A stretch of DNA of 5,099 nucleotides from Sphingomonadales bacterium (lineage in GTDB: Bacteria; Pseudomonadota; Alphaproteobacteria; Sphingomonadales; Sphingomonadaceae), in contig JAFLDC010000238.1 of assembly GCA_017302775.1 (NCBI GenBank), positions 1-5,099 of the forward strand. Reading direction: 5' to 3'. The notes under the pieces are model-generated. The model searched no databases and was not told the DNA's origin. It worked only from the letters and a program-made list of their open reading frames with translations. Positions 1 through 5,057 of this stretch are shown here, piece after piece. Within the stretch, counting starts at the first letter, position 1, and the number at the start of each line of letters is the position of its first letter. The position numbers were made by a program, and so were the translations under genes.

Positions 1-867
1 GGTGCCCAGTATGCGCAGTTCCTTGCAATGAAACGCCAGTTCTTCCAGCGCACGGTCCACCCCCGGATCGCCCGGCGCGCCGATGATATCGGCATAGAAC
101 ATGGTCGCGGCAAAGCTGGCGCCCTTCTGATAGCTTTCCAGCTTGGTCATGTTGACCCCGTTGGTGGCAAAGCCGCCCATCGCCTTGTACAGCGCGGCAG
201 GGATGTTCTTCACCTCGAACACGAAGGTCGTCATCGCGGTGCGGCCGGACAAGGCAGCGGGATCACGCGGATCACGCGCAAGCACCACGAACCGCGTGGT
301 ATTGTCAGGCGCGTCCTCGATCCCGGTGGCAATGGTCTTGAGGCCGTACAGCCCGGCGGCGATGGGCGGGGCAATGGCGCAGACCGCTGGATCGCCCAGC
401 TCCGCCACATAGGCGGCGGCACCGGCGGTATCGGCATAGGCCATCGGCACGATCGCCCGCTCGCGCAGGTAGCGGCGGGTCTGGCCCAGCGCCTGCGGAT
501 GGGAATAGGCCGCCGCGAACGGCCCATCGCCCAGCGCCATCAGCGCATAGGAGATCGGCACGAAATGCTCGCCGGTGATGAACAGGCCGCTTTCGGGCAG
601 CAGGAAATGGATGTCGGCCACCCGGCCGTGCTGCGAATTCTCGATCGGGATGATCGCACGGTCCGCCCGTCCTTCGCGCACCGCATCGATCGCATCCTCG
701 AAACTGAAGCACGGCAGCGGCAGACCGGCCGGATCGAATTCCTGCGCGGCGCGGTGCCCGTTGCAGCCGGGCGCACCCTGAAATGCGATCGCCCGGCCCG
801 GATCAGCGGCCGCAGCGGCGGTCATCTGCGTGACAAGCGTAAGCGCGGGGGCAGGGAAGCTGTGCAT
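1..867 (-). CDS. pheA: Prephenate dehydratase with C-terminal ACT domain (3' end beyond window)
   Basis: Converts prephenate to phenylpyruvate, the committed step to phenylalanine, in the cytoplasm. The reading frame is open for 289 codons and runs off the left edge; the family is usually about 290-300 residues, so only a short tail is missing. The catalytic domain covers roughly residues 26-200: an AFQGAPG segment near 28-34, PIENS at 74-78, and the family's signature TRF at 191-193, whose Thr is catalytic in characterised enzymes. The ACT domain follows from about 212, with NIPAALYKAMGGFATNGVNM and then KLESY (242-246) where the classical ESRP motif sits; this domain normally gives feedback inhibition by phenylalanine. 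There is no separate chorismate mutase domain. The ATG at 867 is the first start after an in-frame stop (898-900, which is also the LOG stop). It lies 30 bases behind the LOG gene, with a possible promoter of its own. Confidence 0.95.
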   Translation of the reverse strand, partial: MHSFPAPALTLVTQMTAAAAADPGRAIAFQGAPGCNGHRAAQEFDPAGLPLPCFSFEDAIDAVREGRADRAIIPIENSQHGRVADIHFLLPESGLFITGEHFVPISYALMALGDGPFAAAYSHPQALGQTRRYLRERAIVPMAYADTAGAAAYVAELGDPAVCAIAPPIAAGLYGLKTIATGIEDAPDNTTRFVVLARDPRDPAALSGRTAMTTFVFEVKNIPAALYKAMGGFATNGVNMTKLESYQKGASFAATMFYADIIGAPGDPGVDRALEELAFHCKELRILGT

Positions 868-874
868 GGCCGTG

Positions 875-903
875 CCCCTAGGGCTTCGGCGGATGCATCA
901 CAA
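875..903 (-). promoter_or_regulatory. Candidate promoter of pheA, possibly giving a leaderless mRNA
   Basis: On the minus strand TTGTGA (898-903) is followed by a 17-base spacer and TAGGGG (875-880), with seven bases before the pheA ATG. The -35-like hexamer is formed by the last Leu codon and stop codon of the LOG gene. The same layout lies in front of the DUF2585 gene (4422-4450). Transcription would begin at or next to the ATG. The -10 matches the sigma-70 consensus poorly, and AGGGG could instead serve as a ribosome binding site seven bases from the ATG, so this is a guess supported mainly by the repeated layout. Confidence 0.35.
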
Positions 904-1479
904 CTCCGAACTGTTCATCCCGAAGATCGGCGTGTGCGGTTCATGAGCGGCCATCCGGGTCAGCAACAGGTCCAGCTCCGGTTCGGCGATGATGATCCCC
1001 TGGTGCGCGGGACGGACGAACCCGACCTCGATCATGTGGCGGTTGAAGGCGATCAGGTGATCGTAGAAGCCAAAAGCATTGAGCAGGCCGACCGGTTTGG
1101 CATGATAGCCCAGCTGTGCCCAACTGACCGCTTCCCACAACTCGTCCATCGTCCCCACTCCGCCGGGAATGGTGATGAACCCGTCCGACAGCCGGGTGAA
1201 GGCGGCCTTGCGTTCGTGCATATCGCGCACGATGGTCAATTCGGTGCAATCGTGATTGGCCACTTCGCCGCTGACCAGCGCCTCGGGAATGACGCCGATC
1301 ACCTCGCCCCCCGCCGCCAGCGCGCCGCTGGCCACGGCGCCCATCAGGCCCAGCCGGCCACCGCCATAGACCACCCCGATCCCGCGTTCGGCCAGGCTGC
1401 GCCCCACCGCACTGGCCAGTTCCATGTACCGGGGATCGGCCGGGGTTGCCGAACCGCAATAAACCGCAAGACGCTTCAA
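898..1479 (-). CDS. LOG-family (TIGR00730) nucleotide 5'-monophosphate phosphoribohydrolase
   Basis: A 193-residue cytoplasmic Rossmann-fold protein of the lysine decarboxylase-like/LOG family. Characterised members cleave N6-modified or plain adenosine monophosphate to the free base and ribose 5-phosphate; despite old names they are not lysine decarboxylases. The nucleotide-binding loop GGGRLGLMG is at residues 39-47, the R90-K91 pair and PGGVGT (105-110) plus E113 form the family's active-site signature, and the length is typical. The start is a TTG at 1477-1479: it gives the usual N-terminus (M)KRLAVYCGSA and has GGTGGAG upstream at good spacing, and no ATG is available in frame nearby. 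The start overlaps the crtI stop as TTGA, implying translational coupling. The substrate in this organism is unknown; cytokinin activation is the plant role and need not apply here. Confidence 0.93.
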   Translation of the reverse strand: MKRLAVYCGSATPADPRYMELASAVGRSLAERGIGVVYGGGRLGLMGAVASGALAAGGEVIGVIPEALVSGEVANHDCTELTIVRDMHERKAAFTRLSDGFITIPGGVGTMDELWEAVSWAQLGYHAKPVGLLNAFGFYDHLIAFNRHMIEVGFVRPAHQGIIIAEPELDLLLTRMAAHEPHTPIFGMNSSEL

Positions 1480-2981
1480 CTTCTGGACTCCACCATGATT
1501 GCGGCGGTCGCCTTAGCACCGGCCAGCACCGCCGCAAGCCCCGCGCCGGGGTGTGTGCCCGCACCGACCAGAAAGACATTGGCCAGTTTGCGGTCGCGGT
1601 GGTGCGGCCGCAGCGGTCCCGACTGCGCTGGAATTGCGGCAAGGCTCCACCCCGCCCCGGCCCAGGCATTGAAATCCAGCGCCAGATCGCGCGGCGTGGT
1701 GTGAAAAGCGGTCACGATCCGGTCGGCGATATCTGGTACCAGCCGGCGGCCGATCTCCTTCAGCACGCGCCGCGCCAGCACCGGGCCAACCGTATCCCAA
1801 TCAATCGGCAGGCGCGCCAGATTGGCAACCGGGACGGTGGCAGAGAAGATGCTCTTGCCCGGCGGGGCCAGCCCCGGATCGGTAAGGCTGGGGTGCGCCA
1901 ACAGGATCATCTGGTCCTGCGGCAAGACCCCGATCGTGAAGATATCGTCGAGCAGCCCGGCAAAGCGCGGCCCGAACAGCACCGTACGGTGGGGGATGCC
2001 CGGCCAGGTCCCTTCCAGCGCGAAATGAACGGTGAAGGCCGATGGGGAAAAGCGCTTGTTCGCGAGCTTGCGGGCCATGACGCCGCCGCGCTGGGTCTGC
2101 CCCAGCAGATCGCGATAGGTGTGGACCACATCGGCGTTGCTGGCAATTAATGCGATTGGCGCGCGCCAGCCGCTGGCGCATTCCACCTCGCTCGCGCGGT
2201 TGCCGATCGTATGCACCCGAACGACTGGGTCATGCAGCCGCAAGGTTCCGCCAAGCTGTTCGAACCGGGCAGCCAGCACCGCTATCATCCGCCCCATGCC
2301 GCCCTGTGGCCACCAGGCCGGTCCCCACCGCGGCGGGATTTGTCCGGGCAGCGTGACCGCGCTGACCTCTGCCGGATTGGCCCCGGCACCCAGCACCGGA
2401 AAACTCAAAGCCTCACGCAGGCGTTCCGACTTGACCAGACTGGCGACCAGCGACCGGACCGAGCGCCACCCCTGGTGGCGCAGCAGCGCGGGGGCGGCTT
2501 CCAGGATCGCCAGGGGCCGTTCCTGCGCCTGTTCGGCCAGGCGCTGCCAGGCATCGCTGCGGCTGGCCTCGCACCAGGCGATGAACGCTTCATAGCCGGC
2601 AAGATCATCCGGCGCGATCCGGGCCAGCTGCGCCGGGTTCGCCGGAAGATCGAGCACCGCGCCATCCGGCCAGTTGCAGCGCCAGCCCGGCGCAACCTCG
2701 ATCAGCGGCAGGTCATTGGCGATATCATCGCCGGTCAGGCTCCACAATTCGCGCAGCGGGGCGGGATCGGCAATCGCCGCGGGGCCATCGGAAAAGGTAC
2801 AGCCATCACGCTGCCAGGTGCGGATCAGGCCGCCGGCCTGTTCGCGCGCCTCCACCACTACCGTCCGGACCCCCGCAGCCTGGAGCCGAATCGCCAGGGC
2901 CAGTCCACCCAGGCCGGCACCGATGACGCAGGCTTGAAAAGCCGGGGGCGGATCTGCCGCCTTGTGCTTGCGTTGTGCCAT
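1476..2981 (-). CDS. crtI: Phytoene desaturase-type carotenoid dehydrogenase (CrtI family)
   Basis: An FAD-dependent membrane-associated enzyme that introduces double bases-free conjugation into phytoene, that is, desaturates it toward lycopene in carotenoid synthesis. With the start at 2981 it has 501 residues, close to the family norm. The N-terminal FAD fold shows GAGLGG (21-26) and E44 at the end of the second strand. The CrtI hallmark SNADVVHTYRDLL is at 281-293, and the C-terminal flavin-binding signature LVGAGTHPGAG at 471-481. A QSGPLRPHHRD segment just before it also matches CrtI. An ATG at 3026 in the same frame would add 15 residues but leaves only 11 bases to the divergent acetyltransferase, and the extra residues look non-conserved; neither start has a good Shine-Dalgarno. 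No crtB is visible here. A related desaturase (for example CrtD or CrtN type) is possible, but the HTYRDLL motif favours CrtI. Confidence 0.9.
   Translation of the reverse strand: MAQRKHKAADPPPAFQACVIGAGLGGLALAIRLQAAGVRTVVVEAREQAGGLIRTWQRDGCTFSDGPAAIADPAPLRELWSLTGDDIANDLPLIEVAPGWRCNWPDGAVLDLPANPAQLARIAPDDLAGYEAFIAWCEASRSDAWQRLAEQAQERPLAILEAAPALLRHQGWRSVRSLVASLVKSERLREALSFPVLGAGANPAEVSAVTLPGQIPPRWGPAWWPQGGMGRMIAVLAARFEQLGGTLRLHDPVVRVHTIGNRASEVECASGWRAPIALIASNADVVHTYRDLLGQTQRGGVMARKLANKRFSPSAFTVHFALEGTWPGIPHRTVLFGPRFAGLLDDIFTIGVLPQDQMILLAHPSLTDPGLAPPGKSIFSATVPVANLARLPIDWDTVGPVLARRVLKEIGRRLVPDIADRIVTAFHTTPRDLALDFNAWAGAGWSLAAIPAQSGPLRPHHRDRKLANVFLVGAGTHPGAGLAAVLAGAKATAAIMVESRS
1488..1494 (-). promoter_or_regulatory. 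Ribosome binding site supporting the TTG start of the LOG gene
   Basis: On the minus strand GGTGGAG, with GGAG ending eight bases before the TTG at 1479, lies inside the last codons of crtI. It supports the TTG as the true LOG start and fits reinitiation by ribosomes finishing crtI. Confidence 0.5.
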
Positions 2982-2990
2982 GGCGCCGTC

Positions 2991-3018
2991 GTTGTAAGGC
3001 TTGGCGCGGCGGCTGCAA
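2991..3018 (-). promoter_or_regulatory. Weak candidate promoter for crtI in the divergent gap
   Basis: On the minus strand TTGCAG (3013-3018), a 16-base spacer and TACAAC (2991-2996) lie nine bases before the ATG at 2981. If real, the crtI mRNA would have almost no leader, which fits the lack of a Shine-Dalgarno, and the ATG at 3026 could not be the start. The hexamers match sigma-70 only partly. No comparably convincing promoter was seen for the acetyltransferase on the other strand. Confidence 0.25.
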
Positions 3019-3037
3019 TGGGGCATCCTCGTTTGTA

Positions 3038-3586
3038 ATGCAGATTACCGCCGCCACGCCCGCCGATGCCGCTGAATTGGCGGCGATCTATGGCTATCAC
3101 GTTGTGCACGGCACCGGCAGTTACGAATTCGCGCCGCCCGACGCGGCCGAGATGGCCGCACGGCTGGCGCGGATCCAGGCTGCAGGCTGGCCCTGGCTGG
3201 TCGCCCGCGACGATGACGGGGCGGTGCTGGGCTATGCCTATCTCAGCCAGTTCCGCGATCGCCCGGCCTATCGCTATGTCGCGGAAAATTCGATCTATGT
3301 TCGGCATGACCGGCACGGGCAGGGCACGGGAAAGGCGCTGATGGCCGCGCTGCTGGTGGCGGCGGAGCAATGCGGGTTCCGCCAGATGATCGCCGTGATC
3401 GGCGGCGCCGGCCCGGCATCGATGGCGCTTCACGCGGCGATGGGCTTCACCCTTGCCGGGCGCCTGCATGCGATGGGCCGCAAGCACGGGCAATGGCTCG
3501 ATAATGTCTACATGCAGCGGGCTATCGGCCCTGGCAGCCAAACTCCGCCCGCTGGCGAGCCCGATCGGGACTATGAACCCAGTTAG
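3038..3586 (+). CDS. GNAT-family N-acetyltransferase, phosphinothricin/methionine sulfoximine acetyltransferase-like
   Basis: A 182-residue cytoplasmic acetyl-CoA-dependent acetyltransferase resembling the Pat/Bar and YncA (MddA) branch, which acetylates the amino group of small amino-acid analogues such as methionine sulfoximine or phosphinothricin. The first strand and helix are at residues 1-25 (ITAATPADAAELAAIY), and the acetyl-CoA pyrophosphate loop is RHGQGTGKAL at 92-101, preceded by ENSIYV (83-88). The C-terminal part ASMALHAAMGF (127-137) and RKHGQWLDNVYMQR (148-161) is typical of the family. The ATG at 3038 gives the standard N-terminus; an upstream in-frame ATG at 2975 would add a low-complexity basic stretch overlapping crtI and is rejected. 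There is no clear Shine-Dalgarno. It is divergent from crtI, and its stop overlaps that of the DUF2059 gene. The true substrate cannot be read from the sequence. Confidence 0.88.
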   Translation: MQITAATPADAAELAAIYGYHVVHGTGSYEFAPPDAAEMAARLARIQAAGWPWLVARDDDGAVLGYAYLSQFRDRPAYRYVAENSIYVRHDRHGQGTGKALMAALLVAAEQCGFRQMIAVIGGAGPASMALHAAMGFTLAGRLHAMGRKHGQWLDNVYMQRAIGPGSQTPPAGEPDRDYEPS

Positions 3587-4359
3587 TCGCCCGTTTCGCG
3601 CGCCAGTGCCTCGGTAAACAGCTTGCGAACCGCCGCACCGAATTCTTCGCGTTCCGCCTTGGTGGTGATCTGTTCAAAGCTGGGTTCCGGGATCAGACTC
3701 ATCACGTTGCCCATCTTCTGCATCTTGCGGAAACCTTGCGTGCCGCTGAAGGCGATCAGCTGCCGCTGTTCGGCCATGGTGAGCGACGGCAGCAGAGCGG
3801 CCACCGTGCTGTCCACCGATGCCTTTTCATCCGCCCGCTGCGCAGCCTTGTCCACTTCGCTGGTCCGGCCCCGGATCGCGGCGTCAACCGTCTTGTCTGC
3901 GGACAGGTTGCGCGAATAGGACTGCATGAACTTCCGGCCCAGGGGCGAACCGTAGAACGCCGCGACCTCACGCGCTTCCGCCAGGGTCAGGTTCTTTTTC
4001 AGGACATCGATCACCAGCGGGCGGCGCATATCGTTCGACCGTTTGATCCAGGTCGCCAGATAGGGCTTGGCGACAGCCCGGAACCGCGTTTTGAGATCGG
4101 GCTGGCTGCGCGCCATGCTGGCGAACCGGTTGTCGTTGCGGACCATGCCATCGAAGATCTCGTCCGCGCCGACCTGCGCCATCTGATCGATATCGAGCCC
4201 GCCCACCAATACGTCGAAAACAGCGGCATAGGGCTGGTCGGCGGCAGGGACCGGGACTGACGCGGGGGCAGGAGCGGACTGGGCAGCCACCGATGCGGGC
4301 ACCGCCGCGGCCAGAATCAGGGCGGGCAAGGCCCGGTACACTATGTTGCGAATGATCAA
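3583..4359 (-). CDS. Exported DUF2059-type protein of unknown function
   Basis: A 258-residue protein with a signal peptide: IIRN and R9 give a short basic start, about residues 10-23 are hydrophobic, and cleavage is likely after VAA (24-26), releasing a periplasmic protein that begins with a Pro/Ala-rich linker (28-40). The rest is predicted helical and polar. Residues 124-146, with AFYGSPLGRK, resemble DUF2059, a domain of unknown function; residues 193-215 look like a second, diverged copy. The start is taken as TTG at 4357-4359 because AGGAGG lies five bases upstream. A TTG at 4381-4383 would add MPIKQEDR, but these codons contain that ribosome binding site. The gene converges on the acetyltransferase with stop codons sharing 3583-3586, and is divergent from the DUF2585 gene. 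The family call is from motif resemblance; no function is assigned. Confidence 0.82.
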   Translation of the reverse strand: MIIRNIVYRALPALILAAAVPASVAAQSAPAPASVPVPAADQPYAAVFDVLVGGLDIDQMAQVGADEIFDGMVRNDNRFASMARSQPDLKTRFRAVAKPYLATWIKRSNDMRRPLVIDVLKKNLTLAEAREVAAFYGSPLGRKFMQSYSRNLSADKTVDAAIRGRTSEVDKAAQRADEKASVDSTVAALLPSLTMAEQRQLIAFSGTQGFRKMQKMGNVMSLIPEPSFEQITTKAEREEFGAAVRKLFTEALARETGD

Positions 4360-4364
4360 GCGAT

Positions 4365-4370
4365 CCTCCT
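4365..4370 (-). promoter_or_regulatory. Strong Shine-Dalgarno that fixes a TTG start
   Basis: A perfect AGGAGG on the minus strand, five bases before TTG 4357-4359. No ATG or GTG lies at useful distance; the next GTG in frame, at 4339-4341, is over 20 bases away and would cut the basic start of the signal peptide. It is the best ribosome binding site in the window. Confidence 0.65.
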
Positions 4371-4381
4371 GTTTGATCGGC

Positions 4382-4409
4382 AAGTTATCATCGCCGCACG
4401 GCTTGGCAA
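4382..4409 (-). promoter_or_regulatory. Candidate promoter of the DUF2059 gene
   Basis: On the minus strand TTGCCA (4404-4409), a 16-base spacer and TAACTT (4382-4387). Transcription would start near 4375, leaving a short leader that contains the AGGAGG site. The match is partial; this is the best candidate seen in the 98-base gap between the two divergent genes. Confidence 0.25.
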
Positions 4410-4421
4410 GTCGGGCCGGGA

Positions 4422-4450
4422 TTGCAGCGCCGGGGCTGCGCCCCTAGGCT
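4422..4450 (+). promoter_or_regulatory. Candidate promoter of the DUF2585 gene, possibly leaderless
   Basis: TTGCAG (4422-4427), a 17-base spacer, TAGGCT (4445-4450), then seven bases to the ATG at 4458. Spacing and the CCCTAGG core match the element before pheA exactly. The spacer ends in a short hairpin, GGGGC-TGC-GCCCC (4432-4444). The gene has no good Shine-Dalgarno (only GGTGG close to the ATG), which fits a leaderless transcript. Confidence 0.33.
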
Positions 4451-4457
4451 GGTGGCC

Positions 4458-5057
4458 ATGACCCCAGCCCAGCCCAGCCTTGTACCCGATCGCCGCGGCA
4501 TTGCCTTCAGCCTTGCGGCCTGGCTCGCCGCCGGTGCGATCCTCCTTGCCATGGGCCGCAACGCCATCTGCCAGTGCGGCACGATCAAACTGTGGCACGG
4601 CGTGGTGCAATCGTCGGAAAACAGCCAGCATATCGCCGATTGGTACACCTTCAGCCATATCATCCACGGGCTGCTGTTCTATTTCTTCGCGCACATATTA
4701 TGGCGGCGCTGGAAGCTGCTGGGCGGCAAACCGGCGATCTGGGCCCTGCCGATCGCGGTGGTGTTCGAGGCATTCTGGGAGCTGCTGGAAAACTCGCCGC
4801 TGATCATCGATCGCTACCGCGCGGTTACCGTCAGCTTCGGTTACGAGGGTGACAGCGTGGTCAATTCGCTGGCCGATATCGGCTGGATGGCGCTGGGGTT
4901 CTGGATTGCCAGCAAGCTGCCGTGGAAAGTCAGCCTGGCCATGGCGGTGGTGTTCGAACTGTTCACCCTGATCATGATCCGCGACAACCTGACGCTGAAC
5001 GTGCTGATGCTGGTCTGGCCGCTCGAGGCAGTGCGGGATTGGCAGGCTGGGGCCTGA
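4458..5057 (+). CDS. DUF2585 (UPF0314) family integral membrane protein
   Basis: A 199-residue inner-membrane protein of a conserved alphaproteobacterial family of unknown function. Four to five hydrophobic segments are visible, at about residues 15-32, 65-82, 93-110, 138-152 and 157-173. Between and within them lie the family's conserved blocks: CQCG (38-41), KLWHGVV (44-50), SENSQHIADWYT (53-64) leading to SHIIHG (66-71), WELLENSP (107-114), IIDRYR (116-121), GDSVVNSLADI (131-141) and MIRDNLTLNVLM (173-184). The ATG at 4458 gives the usual length; a TTG at 4422 would add 12 residues without similarity and falls in the proposed promoter. The family assignment is firm from these blocks. The many buried acidic, His and Arg residues suggest an enzyme or transporter more than a scaffold, but that is inference. 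Confidence 0.93.
   Translation: MTPAQPSLVPDRRGIAFSLAAWLAAGAILLAMGRNAICQCGTIKLWHGVVQSSENSQHIADWYTFSHIIHGLLFYFFAHILWRRWKLLGGKPAIWALPIAVVFEAFWELLENSPLIIDRYRAVTVSFGYEGDSVVNSLADIGWMALGFWIASKLPWKVSLAMAVVFELFTLIMIRDNLTLNVLMLVWPLEAVRDWQAGA

Noticed and set aside
28..1704. A 558-codon open frame on the plus strand, antisense to pheA, the LOG gene and the end of crtI
   Set aside because: It runs against three well-recognised genes, is rich in Arg, Gly, His and Pro without any domain I recognise, and is what codon-aligned antisense frames of GC-rich genes typically look like.
2975..3037. Upstream extension of the acetyltransferase to the ATG at 2975
   Set aside because: The 21 extra residues are basic and of low complexity, overlap the crtI start region, and precede the standard GNAT N-terminus at 3038.
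2211..3038. A 275-codon open frame on the plus strand antisense to crtI
   Set aside because: It mirrors crtI codons, has no recognisable motif and no ribosome binding site; long antisense frames are expected at this GC content.
2858..3541. A 227-codon minus-strand frame across the acetyltransferase
   Set aside because: It is antisense to a clear GNAT gene, overlaps the crtI N-terminus in another frame, and has no family features.
3736..4260. A 174-codon plus-strand frame inside the DUF2059 gene
   Set aside because: The opposite strand encodes a protein with a signal peptide and a domain repeat; this frame shows neither start signals nor motifs.
4422..4457. TTG start for the DUF2585 gene at 4422
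   Set aside because: The added residues do not look like family sequence, no ribosome binding site precedes it, and the stretch better fits a promoter.
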